Origin: Geobacteraceae bacterium
GTDB lineage: Bacteria; Desulfobacterota; Desulfuromonadia; Geobacterales; Geobacteraceae
Length of the DNA stretch: 64,000 nt
Direction of reading: 5' to 3'
NCBI GenBank assembly: GCA_009773645.1
Contig: WSYB01000008.1
Span: 62,001-126,000, forward strand
The notes under the pieces are model-generated. The model had not been told where the DNA came from. It worked only from the letters and a program-made list of their open reading frames with translations, and searched no databases. The translations under genes and the position numbers were made by a program. Below are positions 26,269-34,122 of the stretch, one piece after another. The stretch's first letter is position 1, and each line of letters starts with the position of its first letter.

Positions 26269-28307
26269 CCCAAAAACACCAAGAGCACGATGATGGTAAC
26301 TAACGAATAGATGAGGTACACCTGAATTCTTCCCTGCTGGAGATTGCCTATCTTCCTCGCAATAAAGAAGGCGCCTTCCCCAATGGGCTTATAGAGCCAG
26401 TTCCAGAAGCGGTCCCTGACCCTGAGCCGGTACTGCAGCTTCTCCGGATATGCCGGATGCCGGATCGGCTCCACCGCCTGCGACTCTTCCCTGATATGGA
26501 AAAAGAAACCGAATATACGCCGGATCGGCATGGAAAAGGAAGTGGCGGTGTACTGCATCCGCGCGTTGATCTTTTCAAAGCCGCAGTCCCAGATCGGCAC
26601 CCGATGTACGGCCTTTTTTCTGGCGTGGAGCAGGAGCCAGACCACAAAGACGACCAGCATGATCCCGATAAAAACGTTGAACCCGGAGTACGAGGCGCGC
26701 TCGCGGGCATAGGGGGTGAGCCACATCCAACCGTACGCCCCCGCACTGGCCGCGATCCTCCCTCCCACAAGCCGCTCCGGGAGTACATCCATCCAGTTGA
26801 TGACGATGGTGGGAAATATCCCCAGTGCAAAGCAGGTCACTGCGGCGAGCATCATCCCTGTCCGCATGTGCCAGCCGACCTCATGAACCCGTTGAATGGA
26901 TTGATGACCGCGCCAATGCCCGAGGAACGTCACCCCAAAGGCCTTGACAAAGCAGGCGGCGGCCAGTGCGCCGGTCAAAGCGAGGAGGGCGGCGCCGAGG
27001 GGGATAAGAAGGTTGAGAATAGGCCTTTGGAGGGCAGGTGACAGGAGAAAGGCTTGGAACGTGAGCCATTCGGAGACAAAGCCGTTGAAAGGGGGGAGCG
27101 CCGCTATGGAGACGCAGCCGACGAGGAAAAAGACCGATGTCCACGGCATTCTGTGGATCAATCCCCCCATCTCTTCCATGTTCCTCTCGTGGGTCGCATG
27201 GAGCACGGCCCCCGCACCCATGAAGAGAAGCCCCTTGAACATGGCGTGGTTCAGGGTGTGATACAGCGCGGCGATCAGGGCAAGGGCGGCAAGGACCGGG
27301 AACTGAAAGGAAGTGAAGATCATGGAAAGGCCGAGGCCGATGAGGATGATGCCGATGTTTTCCACCGAATGGTAGGCCAGAAGCCTCTTCAGATCGTGCT
27401 GCATGAGGGCGTAGAGTACCCCCAGAACGGCCGATATGAGGCCCAGGACAAGCACTATACCCCCCCACCACCAGGGAAAGAATTTGAGGAAATCGAAGGT
27501 TATGCGCACGATGCCGTAGATGGATGTCTTCAGCATGACCCCGCTCATGAGCGCGGAGATGTTGGAAGGGGCGACGGGGTGCGCCTCCGGCAGCCAGACA
27601 TGAAGAGGTATCACACCCGCCTTGGCGGCAAACCCGAAAAAGGAGAGGAGAAAGGCCGCCGTCGCCCATCCGACCGGATACGTGGTGGCGCGCATGGAAT
27701 CGAAGGTGTACCCCTGAAAGCTCTCGAAGCCATTGGCAAGCCCCGCCATCACCCCGAAGGAGAGGAGGATCGCGATGGCCCCCACGTGGGCGATAACGAG
27801 GTAGAGATACGCCGACCGCCTGTTTTCCGCCTTTTCATCCTCATACATGACCAGAAAGTAAGACGAGGCGGCCATCAGCTCCCAGGCAACGAGGAAGAAG
27901 AAGGCGTCGTCCGCAAGGACTACGAGGAGCATGCCGACGATAAAGAGGGCATAAAAGACGACAAACCTGACAATCGGCCTGCTGGGGGAAAAACCCTTTA
28001 CATAGCCGATGGAGTAGATCGAGACAAAGAGAGAGAGCAGGCCGATGACGCAGAGGAAGAAGCCAGCCAGAGGGTCGAGCCGGAGGTGAAACGGAAGGTC
28101 GGGAAGCCCCATCTGCACGATTGCGGAGGTATTGGTGCCATAGTGAACGGCCAGGATTCCTGCTGCTACCGCCGCCAGGGATGCGGCCGCGGTAACGGCA
28201 AAGGAGAGATATATGGTCAGTCCGCGGGATTTTGCGCAGCAAGGGGCAAGGATGACGGGGGATGCCATGAGGAAGACGGATACTATGGCAATATCAAAAG
28301 GGGCCAT
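26265..28307 (-). CDS. Ehr1 membrane subunit, NuoL/HyfB-like
   Basis: A 680-residue antiporter-like subunit and first gene of Ehr1. Channel residues are in place: glutamate in FFLVAWELMAASSYF, lysine in FFGFAAKAGVIPLHVWLPEAH, and the YHSVENIGI segment in the second half. The C-terminus extends beyond the core helices (GFEKINARMQYTATSF, common in HyfB proteins). The ATG at 28307 is seven bases after AAAGGA; the TTG at 28310 is less likely. About 300 bases separate it from Ehr2, filled by a palindromic repeat. Confidence 0.9.
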   Translation of the reverse strand: MAPFDIAIVSVFLMASPVILAPCCAKSRGLTIYLSFAVTAAASLAAVAAGILAVHYGTNTSAIVQMGLPDLPFHLRLDPLAGFFLCVIGLLSLFVSIYSIGYVKGFSPSRPIVRFVVFYALFIVGMLLVVLADDAFFFLVAWELMAASSYFLVMYEDEKAENRRSAYLYLVIAHVGAIAILLSFGVMAGLANGFESFQGYTFDSMRATTYPVGWATAAFLLSFFGFAAKAGVIPLHVWLPEAHPVAPSNISALMSGVMLKTSIYGIVRITFDFLKFFPWWWGGIVLVLGLISAVLGVLYALMQHDLKRLLAYHSVENIGIILIGLGLSMIFTSFQFPVLAALALIAALYHTLNHAMFKGLLFMGAGAVLHATHERNMEEMGGLIHRMPWTSVFFLVGCVSIAALPPFNGFVSEWLTFQAFLLSPALQRPILNLLIPLGAALLALTGALAAACFVKAFGVTFLGHWRGHQSIQRVHEVGWHMRTGMMLAAVTCFALGIFPTIVINWMDVLPERLVGGRIAASAGAYGWMWLTPYARERASYSGFNVFIGIMLVVFVVWLLLHARKKAVHRVPIWDCGFEKINARMQYTATSFSMPIRRIFGFFFHIREESQAVEPIRHPAYPEKLQYRLRVRDRFWNWLYKPIGEGAFFIARKIGNLQQGRIQVYLIYSLVTIIVLLVFLG

Positions 28308-28383
28308 CAACAGATCCTTTCACCCACAGAAAGCATGCCATTCTTCATGGCTTTGAAGCACAAAATCCGAACAAAAGAGCTTT

Positions 28384-28501
28384 CACCACAGAGGACGCAG
28401 AGGAACTCAAAAGACAAAAACTTCTAAGGTCTATTTTCAAAATGATTTCAATTGATTAAATGGTTTTTGCTTTTCTCAGTGACCTCTGTGCCCTCCGTGG
28501 T
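28384..28501. repeat. Inverted repeat with CACAGAGG words between Ehr2 and Ehr1
   Basis: CACCACAGAGGACGCAGAGG (28384-28403) and ACCTCTGTGCCCTCCGTGGT (28482-28501) are imperfect reverse complements around an AT-rich loop. The rest of the gap 28308-28611 shows nothing else that I recognise. No strong terminator for Ehr2 is seen. Confidence 0.65.
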
Positions 28502-28611
28502 AAATAGCCTGATTTTGTTTGTTAAATCAAGCGGTTCAAAAATAAACGAGTCCAATCTAATACATACATCTCAGTAATACAAGAAAATACCCGATGAGCG
28601 TCAATTCCTTC

Positions 28612-29418
28612 TCAATTCCCTTCCAGCCTTCCCAAAAGCCGCAGGAGCCCATCGAGGATGGTGATGGGGTGGGGGGGGCAGCCGGGGATGTAGAGATCGA
28701 CCGGGAGGAGGCCGTCTACGCCGTTATGCTGCTCCGGCGAGTCGATGAACGGGCCGCCGTTTATGGCGCAGGCGCCGCTGGCGATGACGATCTTCGGCTC
28801 CGGCACCGCAGCATAGGTCTTGAGGAGCGCCTCGCGCATGTTCTCGGTCACAGGTCCTGTGACGAAGAGCCCGTCGGCATGGCGCGGAGAGGCGACGAAC
28901 TGGATGCCGAACCGCCCGATATCCCAGCCGATGGTGGTGAGGACGTTGGCATCCGCCTCGCAGGCGTTGCATCCGCCGGCGGAAACCTCGCGAAGCTTCA
29001 AGGAGCGGCCGAACAGGGCGAGCATCTTTGCATCCAGCTCACGGGCGAGCTTTCTCTCGCAGCCGGCCGTGACGATCAGGTCCTCCCGCCGGTTGGCAGC
29101 CAGCCGTGCATCGCCGGTGAACGATACCGCTCCGTGGGGGCAGACCTCCATGCATTCGGGGCAGAAAAGGCACTTTCCCATGTCGAGGGAGAGGGTTCCT
29201 GCGCCGCTCTCTCTTCCCGCTTCCTGCTTCCCGCTTCCCGCTTCCCGGCTTATGGCTCCATGTGGGCAGGCTTCCGCGCAGAGCCGGCAGTCGGGCGGAC
29301 AGTTCTCCGGGGCGAGGAGCGGATAGCCGCGGAAGAGTTCCGGAAGCACCGCCGGCTCCTTCGGGTATTTCATCGTGCGATGCCCCTGCTTGATTCGGGC
29401 GAGGGTTGCTTTGATCAT
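28612..29418 (-). CDS. ehrS: Ehr2 small subunit fused to an N-terminal 2x[4Fe-4S] ferredoxin domain
   Basis: A 268-residue fusion. Residues about 35-105 hold two [4Fe-4S] motifs: CPPDCRLCAEACP and CLFCPECMEVCP. Residues about 120-260 are the NuoB-like small subunit with its four cluster cysteines (GGCNACE, GACAINGG, IPGCPPHP). The ferredoxin part would replace the separate HycB/HyfH-type subunit of other complexes. Between the two ferredoxin motifs lies a linker (REAGSGKQEAGRESGAG) coded by five perfect 7-bp repeats at 29213-29247. Last gene of Ehr2. Confidence 0.88.
   Translation of the reverse strand: MIKATLARIKQGHRTMKYPKEPAVLPELFRGYPLLAPENCPPDCRLCAEACPHGAISREAGSGKQEAGRESGAGTLSLDMGKCLFCPECMEVCPHGAVSFTGDARLAANRREDLIVTAGCERKLARELDAKMLALFGRSLKLREVSAGGCNACEADANVLTTIGWDIGRFGIQFVASPRHADGLFVTGPVTENMREALLKTYAAVPEPKIVIASGACAINGGPFIDSPEQHNGVDGLLPVDLYIPGCPPHPITILDGLLRLLGRLEGN
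29213..29247. repeat. Five heptamer repeats inside a coding sequence
   Basis: Plus-strand words CTTCCCG, CTTCCTG, CTTCCCG, CTTCCCG, CTTCCCG run without gaps. They are the same kind of 7-bp words found in the intergenic elements but lie inside the Ehr2 small-subunit gene, keeping its frame open. Confidence 0.85.
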
Positions 29419-29434
29419 ATGAAACCTCTGAAAA

Positions 29435-29518
29435 ATCGGTTCAAAGTTCTACGTTCTATGTTCTACGTTAAACCCGATTGATTTTAACCTTGAACATAGA
29501 ACGTTGAACGTAGAACGG
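29435..29518. repeat. Palindromic heptamer-repeat element (GTTCTAC / GTAGAAC words)
   Basis: Words GTTCAAA, GTTCTAC, GTTCTAT, GTTCTAC face TTGAACA, TAGAACG, TTGAACG, TAGAACG. Almost the same words as at 11484-11568. It fills the gap between the Ehr2 large and small subunit genes, the same junction that carries an element in Ehr1. Confidence 0.8.
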
Positions 29519-29521
29519 CTT

Positions 29522-31039
29522 TTATAAATCAAACCCGCAGTACGACAGGTTAAAGCTCTTATTACAGAGCGGGAAATCGGAAATCTGCTCGCCCCGCAAC
29601 GCCATGGCGAGACCGGTCCAGTTGTGGAAGGAGGGGTCGGTTATCTTGTAGCGGGAAAACCTCCCCGCTTCGTCGGTTACGGCTACATGGCAGATCTCTC
29701 CCCGCCAGCCCTCGGTCATGGCTGCGGCCACCATCCCCCCGGCCATTGATTTGAGCGGGTTGCGATGGGCGCCCCCGGGGAGCTGGCGCAACTGCTCATT
29801 GAGGAAATCCAGCGATTTCTCCGCCTCCAGCCACCTCAGCAGGGTCCGTGCGTAGACATCGCCGCTCTGGCTGGCCATTACCGGGATCTGGCTCATCCGG
29901 AAAATGCCGAACGGATGGTCGCGCCGCACATCCCGGTTGAGGCCGCAGGCCCGTGCCGCAGGTCCCACCAGCCCCAGCTCCCGCGCCGCTTCCTGGCTGA
30001 CTTTGCCGGTATTTTCCAGCCTCGCCATGACCGACGGGGTGTCCCAGAGGAGCTGCACGGCATTTTCCAGATCCTGTCGGGCCGCTTCGAGGCGTGTGAG
30101 AAGCTCGTCCCGCTGTGTTTCGCCGCAGTCAAAACCGACCCCGCCGGGGCGGACCAGTCCCCGGCCGAACCGGCTGCCGCACAGGAGCGCGGTCATGTTG
30201 AGGAAATCCCCCCGGATGCGGCCGCAGAAGGAGGCGGTGGGGAGGTAGCCTACGTCCCCTGCGATTGCGCCCAGATCGCCGGTATGGTTGGCAAGTCGCT
30301 CCAGTTCCAGCGCGATCCCCCGGATTGCCTCGCCGCGGGCCGGCGCCAGGGTTCCGCTCAACGCTTCGATCACCATGCTGTGAGCTTCGGCGTGCCCCAC
30401 GGTGGTGTCTCCGGCGACGGTTTCCATCTGAAAGAGGGTTTTGGGAAACGGGCCGCCGAGAAGCCCGGCTTCTATTCCCCGGTGCTGGTAACCGAGAGAT
30501 ATCTCCAGGTGAAAGACCTGTTCTCCGTGGCACTGGAAGCGGAAATGCCCGGGCTCGATGACCCCTGCATGGACAGGACCGACCGCCACTTCGTGAACCT
30601 CTTCACCCTCCACTCGGAAGAAATCCATGACACCGGGGAGTATTTCCGCCTCCGGTCCTCTTCCCCAGGCGTCGGAGCCCGGCCTGTACGAGCGGTGGAA
30701 ACGGACCGGTTTGAACCACGGGTGCCCTTCCGGCACAAGCCCCCACTGTTCGGCGATTTCCCGCTCAAACAGGTGAAGCTGTGGGCAGAGTGGAGTTATG
30801 GAGGGAAACGTTTCCTTGACAACGCTTCCCATGATCCCCATCAGGCCGCCGCTTTTGAAGGAAAGGACGCAATAGAGGATGACGCCGTCGTCGTCCGGCG
30901 CACCGAAGAACGATGAGACCCTCCAGCCATGATCAACGGCGTCGATGATCCCTTGCAGGAAATCTTCGATGGGAAGCATGGGGACTGAGGCAACCGGCAG
31001 CGCCTGGCCGTTATAAAAGGTGTGCAGGCGGCTTTTCAT
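29522..31039 (-). CDS. ehrL: Ehr2 large subunit (NuoCD/HyfG-like, no NiFe ligands)
   Basis: A 505-residue protein with the same layout as the Ehr1 large subunit: NuoC-like N-terminus, then VGPVHAGVIEPGHFRF, LGYQHRGIEAGLLG and the hydrogenase-like core. Both NiFe ligand pairs are absent (ETVAGDTTVGHAEA; ITDPSFHNW). The two large subunits share the GDTTVxHA motif in place of the first CxxC, and the ending FPLCNKSFNxSYxGxDL, so they are related copies. Start overlaps the previous stop as ATGA. Likely partner: the fused ferredoxin/small subunit. Confidence 0.88.
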   Translation of the reverse strand: MKSRLHTFYNGQALPVASVPMLPIEDFLQGIIDAVDHGWRVSSFFGAPDDDGVILYCVLSFKSGGLMGIMGSVVKETFPSITPLCPQLHLFEREIAEQWGLVPEGHPWFKPVRFHRSYRPGSDAWGRGPEAEILPGVMDFFRVEGEEVHEVAVGPVHAGVIEPGHFRFQCHGEQVFHLEISLGYQHRGIEAGLLGGPFPKTLFQMETVAGDTTVGHAEAHSMVIEALSGTLAPARGEAIRGIALELERLANHTGDLGAIAGDVGYLPTASFCGRIRGDFLNMTALLCGSRFGRGLVRPGGVGFDCGETQRDELLTRLEAARQDLENAVQLLWDTPSVMARLENTGKVSQEAARELGLVGPAARACGLNRDVRRDHPFGIFRMSQIPVMASQSGDVYARTLLRWLEAEKSLDFLNEQLRQLPGGAHRNPLKSMAGGMVAAAMTEGWRGEICHVAVTDEAGRFSRYKITDPSFHNWTGLAMALRGEQISDFPLCNKSFNLSYCGFDL

Positions 31040-32475
31040 GGCTTCGCCTCCAGAAGCCGGGCGGCGTCCTGCAAGATTTGCATGAGGGGAGCGGGAAGCC
31101 AGAGCCCGAAAAGCAGCACTAGCCCCATGAGAAAAAGCGGCGGGGCCACGGTGAGGAGACGGTCCCGATAATCGGTCTCGGCAAGGTCCTGGGGCTCCTC
31201 ACCCAAAACCAGCGGGAGAACCGTCGAAGCCATGCCGATAAAGATCACCGCCAGAAATATGAGGAACAGGGCGCCGGTGAAGTTCTTTCCCTGGGCAAAG
31301 GAGCTGTTGATGATGGTGAATTCGCTGATAAAGGGAGAGAAGGGGGGCGAGCCGGTAATGGCGAAGAAGCCTGCAAGGAAGAGCCCGCCGGACCAGGGGA
31401 GGCGCTTGAGCGCTCCCTTCACCACATCGCAGCTTTTACTGCCGTAGGAGCGGTGGATGTTCCCCGAAGAGAGGAACAGCACCCCTTTTGTCAGGCTGTT
31501 GTTGATGACGTGGAACAGGGCGCCGAACAGCGCCCCTTTGCCCAAGCCGATGGCGACGGCGAGAATCCCCACGTGCTCGACACTGGAATAGGCAAGCATC
31601 CGCTTGAAGTCGGCCTGTCCCACCATGAAAACCGCGGCAAAGGCCATGGAGACGAGTCCCATAATCACGAGGGTATCCTGGAAGAACACGGCATTGCCGG
31701 ATGCCATGCAGATCTGGTAAATCCGGATAATGCCGAGGAAAGCGCAGTTCACCAGCCCTCCTGCCAGAAGCGCCCCCACGAGCCCCGGCGCCTCACCGTA
31801 GGCGTCAGGTTTCCAGGTGTGGAGCGGGGCAAGCCCCATCTTGGTGCCGAACCCCACCAGCAGAAACACAAAGGCGGCGTTAAGCCAGGCGGGTGAAAGA
31901 CTTCCGGCCTGGGCAACCAGTGGTCCCAGGAGGAGGGTCGGTTCCATGCGGGCCACTATGGTGGAATAGGCGAGGAAAAAGAGTCCCAGGAGGGCAAGTG
32001 CGATCCCCACCGAGCAGATCAGCATGTATTTCCACGTCGCCTCGATGGAGCGGGCGTTGTGGTTGAAATATATGAGGGGGGCCATGGCGAGCGTAGTGGT
32101 TTCGATGGCCAGCCACATGAGACCCAGATGGTGGGCCACGGTTGCCAGGGTCATGGCGGAGAGGCAGGCGAGAAGACCCATGCAGAGGACCCGGTTTGAG
32201 CGTTCCTGCCGGTAGGCAAGGTAGCCGACCGCGTAAACGGCGCAAATCATGAAGAGCACGCTTGTGGGGATGAGGATGACCTTGCCCAGGGGGTCCAGAT
32301 AAATCCAGCCGGCGCTGGAAGGGGGTGGTGTGTGCAGCAGCAGGTCACCGGTCATGGCAAGGTGGATGAGACCAAAAATCGGCAACACCAGCGGTCTTTG
32401 ACTGTTGCTGGGAATGAGCCAGGCAAGCACCGCTCCCAGCATGGGTAAAATGACAATTCCGAACAGCATAATCAT
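31036..32475 (-). CDS. Ehr2 membrane subunit, NuoN/HyfF-like
   Basis: A 479-residue antiporter-like subunit with about 14 helices. Glutamate in HHLGLMWLAIETTTLAMAP and lysine in GFGTKMGLAPLHTWKPDAYGE are the family's ion-path residues; the AYSSVEHVGILAV segment follows. A start at ATG 32469 has better spacing from AAGGA than ATG 32475. It corresponds to the 19733-21181 gene of Ehr1. Confidence 0.87.
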   Translation of the reverse strand: MIMLFGIVILPMLGAVLAWLIPSNSQRPLVLPIFGLIHLAMTGDLLLHTPPPSSAGWIYLDPLGKVILIPTSVLFMICAVYAVGYLAYRQERSNRVLCMGLLACLSAMTLATVAHHLGLMWLAIETTTLAMAPLIYFNHNARSIEATWKYMLICSVGIALALLGLFFLAYSTIVARMEPTLLLGPLVAQAGSLSPAWLNAAFVFLLVGFGTKMGLAPLHTWKPDAYGEAPGLVGALLAGGLVNCAFLGIIRIYQICMASGNAVFFQDTLVIMGLVSMAFAAVFMVGQADFKRMLAYSSVEHVGILAVAIGLGKGALFGALFHVINNSLTKGVLFLSSGNIHRSYGSKSCDVVKGALKRLPWSGGLFLAGFFAITGSPPFSPFISEFTIINSSFAQGKNFTGALFLIFLAVIFIGMASTVLPLVLGEEPQDLAETDYRDRLLTVAPPLFLMGLVLLFGLWLPAPLMQILQDAARLLEAKP

Positions 32476-32488
32476 TTCCTTGAAATGT

Positions 32489-32557
32489 GTTCAAGGTTCA
32501 ATGTTGATATAAAAGCACAGCCTTGAACATTGAACTTAGAACTTAGAACATTGAACT
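32489..32557. repeat. Palindromic heptamer-repeat element (GTTCAAG / TTGAACA words)
   Basis: GTTCAAG, GTTCAAT on the left face CTTGAAC, ATTGAAC, TTAGAAC, TTAGAAC, ATTGAAC on the right, between the Ehr2 HyfE-like and HyfF-like genes. The left arm is short. Confidence 0.7.
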
Positions 32558-33194
32558 ATTCTTTTAGTGTCGTTAGCCGCGACGTATCTATGGACGAGAA
32601 TTCGCGGCTGATGTGATTGATGATGATCCCCATGATGAAGATGCCGACCAGAAGGTCGAGGAGCACTCCCGCCTCCACCATTACCGGCATGGCGGAGGTG
32701 AGGAGGAGGCCGAAGATGAAAATGCCGTTTTCCAGGATCAGATAGCCGATCACCTGGGAAATGGCCTTGCGTCTGGTCGTCAGAACGAGGAAGCCCGTCA
32801 GGAGAGTGGCGATGGAAGCCGGTACGAATAAAAGTCCCTGATGTTCGGGGTCTAACGGCAGTTTTGCCGCGAAAACAAAGGCCAGAGCGGTAAAGACCGC
32901 TCCCAGGAGGAGGGTGGCCACATAACCGATGAACGGTTCCACCTCCCGCCTGATCTCCGCCTTTCTCACGGCGCCGGTGAGGAGCCAGGGGATCACTATA
33001 CCCTTGGCGACGATCATCCCCCCCGTGATCATGATCAGATGCCATGAAAATTTGTGCATGATCCCCGGCAGAAGACCCAGGGCAATCCCTTGCAACGCCA
33101 CGGCGCGGATGGATATTGCCATGCGGCTCGAACCGAGCACCACAAAATTGATCAGCATGACGAGGACCAGCAGTTGATCGGCAAATGAAGTCAT
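32556..33194 (-). CDS. Ehr2 membrane subunit, HyfE-like
   Basis: A 212-residue subunit with about seven helices. The C-terminal half has the NuoK-like segment SQVIGYLILENGIFIFGLLL with its glutamate. It matches the Ehr1 HyfE-like protein in length and order. GAGGTG lies five bases before the ATG, and the HyfC-like gene ends just upstream. Confidence 0.85.
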   Translation of the reverse strand: MTSFADQLLVLVMLINFVVLGSSRMAISIRAVALQGIALGLLPGIMHKFSWHLIMITGGMIVAKGIVIPWLLTGAVRKAEIRREVEPFIGYVATLLLGAVFTALAFVFAAKLPLDPEHQGLLFVPASIATLLTGFLVLTTRRKAISQVIGYLILENGIFIFGLLLTSAMPVMVEAGVLLDLLVGIFIMGIIINHISREFSSIDTSRLTTLKE

Positions 33195-33198
33195 TTCA

Positions 33199-34107
33199 TC
33201 ACCTCAAAATAAGGAGCATGGCAAAGGCCGACAGGATGGACGCCGCTACCAGCAGTTGGGGAATGCGCACGAGGCGGAGGCGCGCCATGACCGATTCGAC
33301 CACGCCGATGATGGTGGCGAGTATCAGCATGGAGACAATGAATATACCCCAGTCCAAAAGGGAGTTGCCGGTTTTCAGCGGCAGCGCGATATGGATGAAA
33401 AACGCCTGAAGGACGAATAATTTCAGGGCTGCTCCGTAGAGGATATAGCCGAACGCCGGACCGCTATGGTCGAGCACCATCACCTCGTGGATCATGGTCA
33501 GTTCCAGGTGGGTGTTGGGATCGTCAAAGGGTATGCGGCAGTTTTCAGCCAGAAGAACGATAAAGAGTCCCCCCACCAGCAGGAGCATGGATGCGCCGGA
33601 CCTGAGCCAATCGGTAACGGAGTAATGGTTCAGCATGGTGGAAAGGGAGAGAGAGTTGCTCATGCGGGACAAGGCGATCAGGGCGAAAAAGAGGGTCGGT
33701 TCGGCCAGACAGGAGAAGGTGGCCTCTCTGGCCGCTCCCATCCCTTCGAAGCTGGAGCCGGTATCAAGGGCCGCCGCCATGGTGAAGAAACGCGCCAGTG
33801 CGAACAGGTACGCGAAAAGGATCATGTCGCCGGTAAACGAGACGGGGGAGGGGTGGTTCCCCAGTGGGATCAGGAGCGCCGCTATGCATGTGGCGGCAAG
33901 GGTGATGACCGGGCCGGCTTTGAAGATCCAGGTCGTCACGTCGCTGAAAACAGACCCCTTGCGCAATAGCCGCAGGATATCGTAATAGGGCTGCAGAAAG
34001 GGTGCGCCCGTCCTTCCGGCAAAGGCGGCCTTGGTCTTGCCGATAACCCCCAGAAGGAGCGGCGGCATGAGCAGGGTCAGGAGGAGGTGAATGAGGATGT
34101 CGGTCAT
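33199..34107 (-). CDS. Ehr2 membrane subunit, NuoH/HyfC-like
   Basis: A 302-residue subunit with about eight helices. Diagnostic loops are GRTGAPFLQPYYDILRLLRK near the N-terminus, FEGMGAAREATFSCLAEPTL in the middle and MIHEVMVLDHSGPAFG. A GAGGT site precedes the ATG. Same place in the operon as the Ehr1 counterpart. Confidence 0.88.
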   Translation of the reverse strand: MTDILIHLLLTLLMPPLLLGVIGKTKAAFAGRTGAPFLQPYYDILRLLRKGSVFSDVTTWIFKAGPVITLAATCIAALLIPLGNHPSPVSFTGDMILFAYLFALARFFTMAAALDTGSSFEGMGAAREATFSCLAEPTLFFALIALSRMSNSLSLSTMLNHYSVTDWLRSGASMLLLVGGLFIVLLAENCRIPFDDPNTHLELTMIHEVMVLDHSGPAFGYILYGAALKLFVLQAFFIHIALPLKTGNSLLDWGIFIVSMLILATIIGVVESVMARLRLVRIPQLLVAASILSAFAMLLILR

Positions 34108-34122
34108 TACAAACCTCGGTTT

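Noticed and set aside
27054-28427. Long plus-strand frame opposite the Ehr1 HyfB-like gene
   Set aside because: Highly charged, low-complexity antisense shadow of a membrane-protein gene.
18165-31039. Calling the two large-subunit genes NiFe hydrogenases
   Set aside because: Neither protein has the N-terminal or C-terminal CxxC pair that holds the nickel-iron centre, so hydrogenase activity is not supported.
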